This document shows positions 20,350 through 28,926 of a DNA stretch of 64,000 nt, piece by piece. The first letter of the stretch is position 1, and the number at the start of each line of letters is the position of its first letter. The DNA is from Roseomonas xinghualingensis (lineage in GTDB: Bacteria > Pseudomonadota > Alphaproteobacteria > Acetobacterales > Acetobacteraceae), in NCBI RefSeq assembly GCF_025791835.1, contig NZ_JAOXLP010000008.1:62001-126000 (forward strand), in the 5' to 3' direction. The notes below the pieces were generated by a model. It did not search any database, was not told the origin of the DNA, and worked only from the letters and a program-made list of their open reading frames with translations. Position numbers and translations under genes: made by a program.

Positions 20350-21775
20350 GCGGAAGCCATTCGCGCTCGCCATCTGGTCCCGGACCATTCCTGCCGCCGT
20401 GCTGCTCATGGCCGCGTTCCTGGCACCGGCCACCGCCCAGGCGCAAGGGGGGCGGGGCCCGATCTCCATCATCCGGGACGCGGAAACGGAAACTCTCATC
20501 CGCTCCATGCTCGATCCCCTGCTCGCCTCCGCTGGGGTGGACCGGAGGCTGGTGGAGCTGACCATCGTCCAGGACCGGGCGATCAATGCCTTCGTCGCCC
20601 AGGGAAACCGGCTCTTCATCCATACCGGTCTGATCCAGCAGGCGGATTCGGCCGCCGAGCTGGCCGGGGTTCTGGCCCATGAGGTCGGCCATATCGCCGG
20701 GGGCCATCTGGTCCGCCTGCCGGAGGAGATGCGGCTGGCCATGCTCCGCTCCATCGCGGCCATGCTGATCGGGGCCGGGGCGGGGGTGGCGGCGGGCTCC
20801 TCGGATGCCGCCCTGGGCATCATGATGGGCGGGCAGAGCAGCGCCATGGGCCAGTTCTACGCGTTTACCCGCACCCAGGAGCAGGCAGCGGACGAGGCCG
20901 GGTTCGTGTTCCTGCAGCGTGTTGGCTGGTCTGGCCAAGGGCTGGAGCGCCTGCTGCGCCGGCTGCTGGACCAGGAGCTTCTGGCCGTCGGGCGGCAGGA
21001 CCCGTATTTCCGTACCCATCCCCTGTCGCGGGACCGGCTGGAATTCGTGCAGGAGCAGCTGGCGCGCGGCCGGGCCGCCGGCGGCGGCCTGCCGGCCGGG
21101 ATGGAGACGCGCTTCGCCATGGTGCGGGCCAAGCTGAATGGCTTCATCAATGCCCCGGCCGCCAGCTGGCGCCGCTACCTGAACGACGACAGCGCGCCGG
21201 GCCGTTATGCCCGCGCCGTCGCGCAGTTCCGCTCCGGCCGCACCGATGCCGCGCTGGAAATCCTGGAGCCGGCGATCCGCGAGCAGCCCGCCAACCCATA
21301 CCTGCTGGAATTCAAGGGCCAGATCCTGTTCGACGGCGGCCGCCCGCGCGAGGCGATCGCGCCATTGGCCGCCGCCCTGCGTCTGGCGCCGAACGAGCCG
21401 CTGATCCGCCTGGCCTATGGCCGCGCGCTGATGGAGGGCGGCGGGGATAACGAAACCCTCTGGCGCGCGGTGGCCGAGTTGCAGGCGGCGGCGCGGCAGG
21501 ACCGGGACAATGGCTTTGCCTGGGGGCAGCTCGCCACCGCCCATGCCCGGCTGGAGGATCTTCCCAATGCCGAACTGGCCCTGGCCGAGCAGGCCATGGC
21601 CGAAGGTGACACCGCCGAGGCCCGCTTCCGCGCCAGCCGGGCCGTTCGCGGCCTGCCGCCCGGCCCCGCCAGGCAGCGGGCTTCCGACCTGCGGAATGCC
21701 GTCAGCCGTGATAACCTGACCCGCGACGAGCGCCGGGCTGAAGACGAACTCCGGCGAAGGGACAGAAATCGATGA
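20348..21775 (+). CDS. Periplasmic M48 metalloprotease with TPR domain (BepA-like)
   Basis: 475 residues from ATG 20348. A signal peptide (ends APATAQAQ) is followed by an M48 catalytic domain with HEVGHIAGGH (H111, E112, H115) and the third zinc ligand in EQAADEAGF, then two helical segments with TPR-type repeats (ALEILEPAIREQPANPYLLE, AREAIAPLAAAL-like pairs) from about residue 300. BepA/YfgC proteins check assembly of outer-membrane LptD and other proteins. Its ATG overlaps the start of the leftward gene by 2 bases. The stop overlaps the next gene (ATGA). Confidence 0.9.
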   Translation: MRKPFALAIWSRTIPAAVLLMAAFLAPATAQAQGGRGPISIIRDAETETLIRSMLDPLLASAGVDRRLVELTIVQDRAINAFVAQGNRLFIHTGLIQQADSAAELAGVLAHEVGHIAGGHLVRLPEEMRLAMLRSIAAMLIGAGAGVAAGSSDAALGIMMGGQSSAMGQFYAFTRTQEQAADEAGFVFLQRVGWSGQGLERLLRRLLDQELLAVGRQDPYFRTHPLSRDRLEFVQEQLARGRAAGGGLPAGMETRFAMVRAKLNGFINAPAASWRRYLNDDSAPGRYARAVAQFRSGRTDAALEILEPAIREQPANPYLLEFKGQILFDGGRPREAIAPLAAALRLAPNEPLIRLAYGRALMEGGGDNETLWRAVAELQAAARQDRDNGFAWGQLATAHARLEDLPNAELALAEQAMAEGDTAEARFRASRAVRGLPPGPARQRASDLRNAVSRDNLTRDERRAEDELRRRDRNR

Positions 21776-22515
21776 AGCGAATCCTGATGGCCGGGGTCGC
21801 CCTGGTGCTGGGCGGCGGTGTTGCACTGGCCCAGGACACCCCGCAGGCCTTCTCGCCCCAGCAGCGGGAGGAGATCGTCTCGATCCTGCGCGAGGCGCTG
21901 AAATCCGATCCCACGATCCTGCGCGACGCCATTGGCGCCATGCAGGAGGCGCAGCGCGCGGCGCAGGAGGATGCGCGGCGCGAGGCGCTGGCCGCCAACC
22001 GCGACGCGCTGTTCAACGACGCGCGCGACCCCATCAGGGGCAATCCGCGTGGCGACGTGACCATCGTCGAGTTCTTCGATGCCCGCTGCGGCTACTGCAA
22101 GGCGCTGCATCCCAACATGCAGGCGCTGCTGCAGCAGGACGGCAATATCCGTGTGATCATGAAGGACCTGCCGGTCCTTGGCCCCAACAGCGTGACCGCC
22201 AGCCGCGCCCTTCTGGCCGCGCAGAAGCAGGGCAAGTACGAGCCGCTCCATGACGCGCTCCTGCGCCTGCGCACGGAGCCGACCGAGCAGGTGCTCCAGG
22301 CCGAGGCGCAGCGCGCCGGCATCGATTGGGCGCGGCTGCGCCGCGACATGGCCGACCCGGCGATCGAGGCGCGGCTGCAGGCCAATATCGCCCTGGCCCA
22401 GCGCCTGCAGATCGAGGGCACGCCCGCCCTGGTGATCGGTGATACGTTGGTTCCCGGCGCGGTGGAGCTGCCCCAGCTGAAGCAGCTGGTGGCGGAGGCC
22501 CGTCGCCGTGGCTGA
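21772..22515 (+). CDS. DsbA-family thiol-disulfide oxidoreductase
   Basis: 247 residues; ATGA overlap with the protease gene. A signal peptide (MKRILMAGVALVLGGGVALAQ), a helical N-terminal extension with ILREALKSDPTILRDAIGA, then a thioredoxin fold with CGYC after EFFDAR and the cis-proline loop EGTPALVIGD. The N-terminal helical extension is that of ScsC/Com1-like DsbA proteins that can oligomerise and isomerise disulfides. Coexpression with a BepA-like protease suggests a job in envelope protein quality control. Confidence 0.92.
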   Translation: MKRILMAGVALVLGGGVALAQDTPQAFSPQQREEIVSILREALKSDPTILRDAIGAMQEAQRAAQEDARREALAANRDALFNDARDPIRGNPRGDVTIVEFFDARCGYCKALHPNMQALLQQDGNIRVIMKDLPVLGPNSVTASRALLAAQKQGKYEPLHDALLRLRTEPTEQVLQAEAQRAGIDWARLRRDMADPAIEARLQANIALAQRLQIEGTPALVIGDTLVPGAVELPQLKQLVAEARRRG

Positions 22516-23380
22516 AGACCCCGAGGCTGAGGCCCCCGATCAAGGCCCCGCCCATGCACGCGAGGAGGGCCGCGGCATCGCCACGGATTTCTCCCGCCAG
22601 ATGTCCTATGGCGGCTATCTGGGCCTGGACACGCTTCTGTCCGCCCAGAACCCGCGCTCGGACAAGCATGACGAGTTGCTCTTCATCGTCATCCACCAGG
22701 TGCAGGAACTGTGGATGAAGCTGATGATCCGGGAGCTGGAGGTGGCGACCGGCTGCATCCGCGCGGATGAGCTGCGGCCAGCCTTCAAGGGTCTTGCCCG
22801 GGTTTCCCGCATCCAGCGCCAGCTGGTGGAGGCCTGGGACGTGCTCTCCACCATGACACCGGCTGATTACCTGTCCTTCCGCGATACGCTGGGCCAGTCC
22901 TCCGGCTTTCAATCCTGGCAGTACCGGCTGATGGAGATCCTGCTGGGCGCGCGGGACGAGTTCATGCTGAAGCCCCACGCCCATGATGCGGCGCTGACGG
23001 CACGGCTGCGGGCGGCGTTCGATTCGCCCTCCCTCTACCAGGAGGCGCTGCGCCTCATGGCGCGGCGCGGCATTCCGGTGCCCGAGGCCGTGCTGAACCG
23101 TGATCCCGCCACGCTCTACACGGAGGATGAGGGCGTGGTGGCGGCCTGGGAGCAGGTCTATCGCCACAGCCACGACCATTTCGACCTTTACGAGCTGGCC
23201 GAGGAGTTGGTGGATCTGGAAGATGCCTTCCAGCAGTGGCGCTTCCGCCATGTCACCACGGTGGAGCGCGTCATCGGCATGCGGATGGGCACGGGCGGCT
23301 CCGCTGGTGTCGCCTATTTGCGCCGTGCTTTGGAGCGCCGCTTCTTCCCCGAGCTCTGGACCGTGCGCGGCCGCCTGTAG
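22508..23380 (+). CDS. kynA: Tryptophan 2,3-dioxygenase
   Basis: Haem enzyme that opens the indole ring of L-tryptophan to N-formylkynurenine. 290 residues from GTG 22508, overlapping the DsbA gene by 8 bp. Landmarks: MSYGGYLGLDTLLSAQNP, FIVIHQVQELWMKL (substrate histidine), FQSWQYRLMEILLG and the distal haem ligand in FRHVTTVERVIGMRMGTGG. No kynurenine formamidase gene is in the window; a kynureninase-like gene lies 2.5 kb downstream on the other strand. Tight coupling with two envelope-protein genes is unusual for kynA. Confidence 0.95.
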   Translation: MAEDPEAEAPDQGPAHAREEGRGIATDFSRQMSYGGYLGLDTLLSAQNPRSDKHDELLFIVIHQVQELWMKLMIRELEVATGCIRADELRPAFKGLARVSRIQRQLVEAWDVLSTMTPADYLSFRDTLGQSSGFQSWQYRLMEILLGARDEFMLKPHAHDAALTARLRAAFDSPSLYQEALRLMARRGIPVPEAVLNRDPATLYTEDEGVVAAWEQVYRHSHDHFDLYELAEELVDLEDAFQQWRFRHVTTVERVIGMRMGTGGSAGVAYLRRALERRFFPELWTVRGRL

Positions 23381-23412
23381 CGGAAACGTGATTCAGGCGC
23401 GATGATGCGCGC

Positions 23413-24663
23413 ATGAAGGTTCTCGTTCTCGGCGCCGGCGTGACCGGTCTTGCCGCTGCCTATCTCCTGGCCCGGGACGGCCATGCGGTGACCGTGCTGG
23501 AGCGCCGCTCCGGCGTCGCGCTGGAAAGCAGCCATGCCAATGGTGGTCAGCTCTCCTATTCCTATGTGGCGCCGCTCGCCGGGCCGGGCGTGATCGGCAA
23601 GCTGCCGGGCTGGATGCTGGACCCGAACAGCCCCGTGCGCTTCCGCCCGCGCCTCGATCCCGCGCAATGGATCTGGGGGGCGCGCTTCCTCGCCGCCTGC
23701 AATGCCAGGGCGGCGGACGTGACCACGCGCCGCCTGCTGCTGCTCTCCTTTCTCTCGCGTGACCTGACGCGCGCGGTGATCTCGGAGGAGAATATCGACT
23801 GCGCCTTCACCCATGCCGGCAAGCTGGTGGTGCATTCCGATCCCGCCGTCTTCGACGCCGCGCGCCGCCTGCTGGACTACCAGCGCAGCCTGGGCAGCGA
23901 GCAGGAGGCGCTGTCGCGCGAGGAATGCCTCGCGATCGAGCCCTCCCTGGCCGGCATCGGTCACCGCCTCGTCGGCGGCATCCTCACGCGAGGTGAGGAC
24001 GCGGCGGAATGCCGCCTCTTCTGTGCCGGTTTGGAGCGCGCGATGGCCGGCGGCAATCTCGGTGTCGATCTCCGTTTCGGCGCGGAGGTGCGCCAGCTCC
24101 TCGCCGTCGGCGGCCGTGTGATCGGCGTGCTGACGGACCAGGGAGTGGTGGAGGCGGATGCCATCGTCATGGCCATGGGCGCGGCCAGCGCGCGTCTCCT
24201 CGCGCCGCTCGGCCTGCGCCCGCCGGTCTATCCGTTGAAGGGCTACAGCCTCACCCTGCCTATCGCCTCCGACAGCGCGGCGCCGAAGATCAGCGTGACG
24301 GATTTCGCGAAGAAGGTCGTCTATGCCCGGCTTGGCCAGCACCTGCGCGTGGCGGGGATGGCGGACCTCGTCGGTTACGACAAGCGCTTCGACCTTTCCC
24401 GCCTGGACCTCCTCGTGCGCCAGGCGCGGGAGGCCTTCCCCGAGGCCTCTGACTGGCGGACCCTGAACCCCTGGGCCGGCCTGCGCCCGGCGACCCCCAC
24501 CGCCATGCCCATCCTCGGGCCCGTCCCATCCTTGCCGAATCTGCATCTGAATATCGGCCAGGGCGCGCTGGGCTTCACCCTGGCCATGGGATCTGCCCGC
24601 GTAGTGGCCGATCTGCTCGCGGGAAGGGCATCGCCCATCCCAATGGATGGTTTTGCCGCCTGA
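23413..24663 (+). CDS. dadA: D-amino-acid dehydrogenase small subunit-like flavoprotein
   Basis: 416 residues. FAD Rossmann motif at the start (GAGVTGLAAAYLLARDGHAVTVLE), SSHANGGQLSYSYVAPLAGPG of the DadA family, and C-terminal WAGLRPATPTAMPILGP and LGFTLAMGSARVVADLL. DadA oxidises D-amino acids to keto acids, feeding electrons into the respiratory chain. It lies 32 bp after kynA and 66 bp before an amino-acid receptor. D-tryptophan or D-alanine are candidate substrates. No alanine racemase is adjacent. Confidence 0.9.
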   Translation: MKVLVLGAGVTGLAAAYLLARDGHAVTVLERRSGVALESSHANGGQLSYSYVAPLAGPGVIGKLPGWMLDPNSPVRFRPRLDPAQWIWGARFLAACNARAADVTTRRLLLLSFLSRDLTRAVISEENIDCAFTHAGKLVVHSDPAVFDAARRLLDYQRSLGSEQEALSREECLAIEPSLAGIGHRLVGGILTRGEDAAECRLFCAGLERAMAGGNLGVDLRFGAEVRQLLAVGGRVIGVLTDQGVVEADAIVMAMGAASARLLAPLGLRPPVYPLKGYSLTLPIASDSAAPKISVTDFAKKVVYARLGQHLRVAGMADLVGYDKRFDLSRLDLLVRQAREAFPEASDWRTLNPWAGLRPATPTAMPILGPVPSLPNLHLNIGQGALGFTLAMGSARVVADLLAGRASPIPMDGFAA

Positions 24664-24729
24664 ACGGGACTTCCGTTCCGGAAGCGGGCGTTTCAGCATG
24701 TCCACACCTGAACAGGGACAGGACAAGAA

Positions 24730-25782
24730 ATGCGATTCGCCCCCATCTTCGGCGCGGTGGGCGCCGCGCTGCTCGCCTTCGGCACGCCGGCCAGCGCCCA
24801 GGCCCCGGCGCCGGCCCCCACCGCCGTCTCCCGCGGCGCCACGCCGATCTTCGATGCGGTGAAGCAGCGCGACCATATCCGCTGCGGTGTCTCCCAGGGC
24901 ACGCCGGGCTTTTCCGCCCCGGACAGCCAGGGCCGCTGGTCGGGCTTCGACGTGGAGTTCTGCCGCGCCGTTGCCGCCGCCGTGCTCGGTGACGCGAACA
25001 AGGTTCGCTATCAGCCCTATTCCGCGCAGCAGCGCTTCACCGCGCTTCAGTCCGGCGAGATCGATATCCTCTCGCGCAACACCACCTGGACCTTCCAGCG
25101 CGACATCCAGCTCGGCCTCGAATTCACCGGCATTGCCTATTACGACGGCGCCGGCTTCCTCGCCCGCAAGCAGCCGGGGCTGGAGAATGCGAAGGGCCTG
25201 GATGGCGCCAGCGTCTGCGTGCAGACCGGCACCACCAATGAGCTGATCGTCGCGGACTATGCGCGCGCCAACAACATCACGCTGAACCCGTTGGTCATGC
25301 AGAACCTGGAGGAAATCTTCCAGGCGCTCTTCTCCGGCCGCTGCGACGCCTTCTGCTGGGACCGCGCGGCCCTGGCCGGCACCCGCATGCGCGCGCCCAA
25401 CCCCGACGAGTTCGTGCTGCTGCCCGAAGTGCTGAGCAAGGAGCCCTATTCCCCGGTGGTGGCGCAGGGCGACATGCGCTGGATGGAGATCGTGCGCTGG
25501 GTGCTCTTCGCCATGATCGAGGCGGAAGAGCAGGGCATCACCAGCAGGAATGTGCAGGAAGGCCTGAGCAGCACCGATCCGAACACGCGCCGCCTGCTGG
25601 GCGTGACCGGCGATTTCGGCCCCATGCTCGGGCTGAACAACCGCTGGGCCTATGAGGCCATCCGCCAGGTCGGCAACTATGGGGAGGTGTTCGAGCGCAC
25701 CCTCACGCCCATGGGCATCGACCGTGGCGTGAACCGGCTGTGGAGCAAGGGCGGGCTGATCTACGCGCCGGCCATGCGGTGA
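24730..25782 (+). CDS. General L-amino-acid ABC receptor (AapJ/BztA-like)
   Basis: 350 residues with a signal peptide ending TPASAQA. Family-3 binding protein: IRCGVSQGTPGFSAPDSQGRW, FDVEFCRAVAAAV, ILSRNTTWTFQRD and GDFGPMLGLNNRWAYEA are typical of AapJ, which binds many L-amino acids. The permease and ATPase genes (aapQMP) that normally follow it are absent; instead a strong terminator comes 6 bp after the stop. It may use transporter parts from another locus. It is the last gene of the run beginning at 20348. Confidence 0.9.
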   Translation: MRFAPIFGAVGAALLAFGTPASAQAPAPAPTAVSRGATPIFDAVKQRDHIRCGVSQGTPGFSAPDSQGRWSGFDVEFCRAVAAAVLGDANKVRYQPYSAQQRFTALQSGEIDILSRNTTWTFQRDIQLGLEFTGIAYYDGAGFLARKQPGLENAKGLDGASVCVQTGTTNELIVADYARANNITLNPLVMQNLEEIFQALFSGRCDAFCWDRAALAGTRMRAPNPDEFVLLPEVLSKEPYSPVVAQGDMRWMEIVRWVLFAMIEAEEQGITSRNVQEGLSSTDPNTRRLLGVTGDFGPMLGLNNRWAYEAIRQVGNYGEVFERTLTPMGIDRGVNRLWSKGGLIYAPAMR

Positions 25783-25788
25783 GGTGAG

Positions 25789-25831
25789 AAAGGCGGGGAG
25801 AAGGCATTCTCCCCGCCTTTCCCTGTTTTTT
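25789..25831 (+). terminator. Strong Rho-independent terminator
   Basis: A 14-bp stem (25789-25802 with 25807-25820) closed by the 4-nt loop GGCA, then CCCTGTTTTTT. It ends the 20348-25782 run and separates it from the convergent kynureninase-like gene ending at 25836. Confidence 0.9.
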
Positions 25832-25835
25832 CGGA

Positions 25836-26972
25836 TCAGCGAAGGCGGCGGAGGAGTTCGTCCACTTCCTCGGTGGTCTGATAGGGGCCGAAGCCGAATC
25901 GCAGGCGGCGCCCTCGGCGGTCGGTGATGATGCGGCGTTCCGCCAGCCGCGCCTGCCAGGCTTCGGCATCGTCCAGGTCGAAAGACAGGAAATTGCCGCG
26001 CCGGGCCTCGTTCAGCGGCACGGCGAGTCTCGCGGGATCCAGTCCCGTACCGTGCAGCCCGGCGCAGAAGCGTTCCTGCAAGGCATGGGCATGGGTATGG
26101 ATATCGGCCACCGTCACGCCCAACCCGTCCAGCCAGCGCATCGCCGCATCCAACCGGTACAGGCCCGAAGGATCGAAGGTGGCGCCCAGGAAGCGTCCTC
26201 CGTCCGGCGAATAGCCCACCTTTCCGTTGCTCGCGGCCAGCGCGCCGAAGCCGGCATACCAGCCTGTATCGCGTGGGCGCGGCAGCCAGCCAGGCGGACA
26301 GTGCAGGAAGCAGCAGCCTTCCCCCGCCATGGCGTATTTGTACCCGCCGGCCGTGTAGAAGGCGCGATGGGCGATGCGCGAGAGATCCACGGGCAGCGCC
26401 ATGAAGGCGTGATAGCCGTCGATCACCAGCACCGCCTCGCCCGCTGTCTCGGCCAGCGCCTCCAGCCCTTCCAGAACGAATCCGGAATGGAAAAAAGTCT
26501 GGCTGATCCAGATCAGGTCAAAACCTTCCCGCGCGGCCTCCACCAGCCGCGCCATGCAATCCCCGCCAGGTTCGGAGGCGATGCGGGTCACGGCGAGCAG
26601 CCCTTCCTCCTCCAGCCGCGCGGCCTGGCGGGCGAAGGAATGGAACTCTCCATCCGTCGTGAGTACGCGTGGAGGGCGCCCCAGCGGCATCGCACTGAGG
26701 ATGCGCCGCACGAATTCATGCGTGTTCGGCCCGAAGGCGAGCGTGGACGGATCGGGCAGGTTCAGATGCCGCGCCACATGAGCACGGCAGGCATCCAGAA
26801 CGGGGCCGAGCACGCTCTCCCATTTGTCATCCTGCAATCTTGCGGCCTCGGCCCATGCATGAAGCTGCGCCTCGCGTGTCGCATCGGGCCAGGGATGATG
26901 GCTATGCGCCGCGAAATGAAGCCTTCCCGGCTCTGCCGACAGGAAGCGGGAGAAATGCGCACGCAGGTCCAA
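25836..26972 (-). CDS. Kynureninase-like class V PLP enzyme
   Basis: 378 residues from TTG 26972, chosen since GGAGG sits 8 nt upstream; the open frame extends to 27185 but that part is not conserved in appearance. Fold type I, class V: RLHFAAHSHHPWPD near the start, TDGEFHSFARQ, VLVIDGYHAFMALPVD with the cofactor aspartate, and the Schiff-base lysine in GGYKYAMAGEG. The overall pattern is like kynureninase and its aminotransferase relatives. The tryptophan dioxygenase nearby makes kynurenine cleavage plausible, yet it differs clearly from canonical KynU, so the activity is unproven. It is divergent from an aspartoacylase-like gene. Confidence 0.75.
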   Translation of the reverse strand: MDLRAHFSRFLSAEPGRLHFAAHSHHPWPDATREAQLHAWAEAARLQDDKWESVLGPVLDACRAHVARHLNLPDPSTLAFGPNTHEFVRRILSAMPLGRPPRVLTTDGEFHSFARQAARLEEEGLLAVTRIASEPGGDCMARLVEAAREGFDLIWISQTFFHSGFVLEGLEALAETAGEAVLVIDGYHAFMALPVDLSRIAHRAFYTAGGYKYAMAGEGCCFLHCPPGWLPRPRDTGWYAGFGALAASNGKVGYSPDGGRFLGATFDPSGLYRLDAAMRWLDGLGVTVADIHTHAHALQERFCAGLHGTGLDPARLAVPLNEARRGNFLSFDLDDAEAWQARLAERRIITDRRGRRLRFGFGPYQTTEEVDELLRRLR

Positions 26973-27114
26973 GACCCGGTCCTCCGGATTGCCGCCTTTG
27001 GGCCAGCGTATAGAGTGGCGCAGGAGGACCGGGAATGGCGAGAACACGTCGCCCTGCCTGCGGGATGCATTCTGTGCCGGCATATGCCAGCAGGGCGCTG
27101 TGCAGGGCCATGCC

Positions 27115-28065
27115 GTGATCGGGGAGGACCAGGCCTTCCCTGTCAGCATCCCCGTGCCCGATCTGCGCGAGGCCTTGTGCGGCAATACCGGGATCGAAGG
27201 CGTGTGGCGGTTCGATTCAGGGGAGCCGGGCCCTCATGCCGTCATCGTTTCCCTGATCCATGGCAATGAATTCAGCGGTGCGGCGGTGCTGGCCCGTTGG
27301 CTTCGCGCCGGGCTGCGCCCTGTGCGTGGTATGCTCACCCTTGTCTTCGCCAATCATGAGGCATTTTCGCGTTTCGACCCGGCGGATCCGACTCTCTCCC
27401 GCTATGTGGACGAGGACATGAACCGCCTCTGGGCGCCCGCGGTTCTGGATGGGCCAAGGGACAGTCTGGAGCTGCGGCGTGCGCGTGCCCTGCGCCCCGT
27501 GGTGGAGGCGGCGGATGTGCTGCTGGACCTGCATTCTATGCTCTGGCCATCAGACCCGCTGATCCTGACTGGCCAGTTCCAGCCGGCGCTGGATTTGGCG
27601 CGTGCGATCGGGGTGCCGCCCACCATCGTGGTGGATCGGCTTCGCCCGGAGGGAGCACGCCTGATCGATCATGCGATGTTCAACACCCCCGGCACCTCCC
27701 GGCTGGCATTGCTCGTTGAAGCGGGACCGCATTGGGAGAGGGAGACGGAAGCGGTTTCGGAAGCCTGTGCCACCGCGCTGCTGCGCGCCCTGGGTATGGT
27801 CACGCTGCCTGCCCCACAATGCGAGGCATCGGCGGTCTGGACGGTGACTCACTGCATCCCGGCGGCTTCGCGCCAGTTCTCCTTCGCGGAGCCGTTTCGC
27901 GGCGGCACGGTAATCCCCCGTGCCGGTACGCTGATCGCATGGGATGGCAAGGCGGAGATTCGCACGCCCCATGATGACTGCATGCTGGTAATGCCGTGCC
28001 CGCGTGTGATGCGCGGGCACCTGGCGGTGCGCCTGGCCCGGCGCGTGGGGGATGGGCGGGGCTAG
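27115..28065 (+). CDS. Succinylglutamate desuccinylase/aspartoacylase-family protein
   Basis: 316 residues if GTG 27115 is used (AGGG 7 nt before it); GTG 27100 is an alternative, so the start is uncertain. M14-like zinc hydrolase: SLIHGNEFSGAA (His and Glu ligands) and DLHSMLWP (His ligand) are present, plus an ANHEAFSRFDP loop and DEDMNRLW. Members deacylate N-acyl amino acids. It faces the kynureninase-like gene, and its last base pairs overlap the CinA-like gene stop through the shared palindrome CTAG. Confidence 0.82.
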   Translation: MIGEDQAFPVSIPVPDLREALCGNTGIEGVWRFDSGEPGPHAVIVSLIHGNEFSGAAVLARWLRAGLRPVRGMLTLVFANHEAFSRFDPADPTLSRYVDEDMNRLWAPAVLDGPRDSLELRRARALRPVVEAADVLLDLHSMLWPSDPLILTGQFQPALDLARAIGVPPTIVVDRLRPEGARLIDHAMFNTPGTSRLALLVEAGPHWERETEAVSEACATALLRALGMVTLPAPQCEASAVWTVTHCIPAASRQFSFAEPFRGGTVIPRAGTLIAWDGKAEIRTPHDDCMLVMPCPRVMRGHLAVRLARRVGDGRG

Positions 28066-28832
28066 GCCGCCGCCGGCTCCCCCTCCACCGGCTCCTTCCC
28101 ATCGGCGCGGATCAGCGCCGCGATCTCCAGCGCCGCCGCGTCCAGCGCCGCCTCATCCGTGCCCTTGGCCACCAGCGCCACGCCGTTCCCGCCTTCGCGG
28201 TAATAGGGATAGGAGCCGATATCGAGCATCGGGAAGTGCTCCTGGATCGCCGAGAGCCCCGCCGCGATCTGCCCTTCCAGCAGGCCATGCGCGTGCAGGG
28301 AGCGCGACTTCACGGGTGTGCCGCCCTGCAGCGTGGGAGCCACCACCTCGAACATGCTGCGCATGATGCGCGGCACGCCCGCCATGACATGCACATTGCC
28401 CATGATGAAGCCTGGCGCGGAGGTCTCGGCGCAAAGGATGGGCCTCGCGCCGCGTGGCAGGGTGGCCATGCGCAGCCGTGCCGCGTTCATCTCCACCGGA
28501 GGATTCCTGCGCGCGTAATCGGCCTCCATGATGGCGCGCGATTCCTCATGCACCTCCCAGGGCACGCCGAAGGCGTGGGCGATGCATTCGCTGGTGATGT
28601 CGTCATGCGTCGGCCCGATGCCGCCGGTGGTGAAGATATAGGTGAACTTTGCCCGCACCTCGTTCACCGTGCCGATGATCGTCTCCGGCACATCCGGGAT
28701 CACCCGCACCTCGCGCAGCGGGATTCCCAGTTCGCCCAGCCGCGTGGCGATGAACTTCAGGTTCGCGTCCTGGGTCCGGCCCGAGAGGACCTCGTTCCCG
28801 ATGATGAGCAGGGCTGCCGTCGGTTGGGGCAT
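28062..28832 (-). CDS. Molybdopterin-binding (CinA N-terminal-type) domain protein
   Basis: 256 residues, only the MoaB/MogA-like half of CinA without the C-terminal nicotinamide-nucleotide amidase. LLIIGNEVLSGRTQDANL and FTTGGIGPTHDD are the hallmark strand-loops that grip pyrophosphate. Stand-alone proteins like this are widespread and are thought to hydrolyse ADP-ribose-type or related nucleotides; the role here is not known. Downstream on the same strand is nothing; upstream is the GNAT-Nudix gene at 28927, separated by a hairpin. Confidence 0.88.
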   Translation of the reverse strand: MPQPTAALLIIGNEVLSGRTQDANLKFIATRLGELGIPLREVRVIPDVPETIIGTVNEVRAKFTYIFTTGGIGPTHDDITSECIAHAFGVPWEVHEESRAIMEADYARRNPPVEMNAARLRMATLPRGARPILCAETSAPGFIMGNVHVMAGVPRIMRSMFEVVAPTLQGGTPVKSRSLHAHGLLEGQIAAGLSAIQEHFPMLDIGSYPYYREGGNGVALVAKGTDEAALDAAALEIAALIRADGKEPVEGEPAAA

Positions 28833-28899
28833 CTGGCGTTTCTCTCGTCCGGGGCCTGAAGGGTCGCGCGTTGGGGGGGCACGTCAAGCCCGGGCCCGG

Positions 28900-28920
28900 C
28901 CGGGAGGCAAGGCCTCCCGG
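28900..28920 (-). terminator. Hairpin after the GNAT-Nudix gene
   Basis: CCGGGAGGC (28900-28908), loop AAG, GCCTCCCGG (28912-28920): a 9-bp perfect stem 6 bp past the stop of the leftward gene. No T-run follows on the minus strand. Confidence 0.5.
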
Positions 28921-28926
28921 ATTGGC

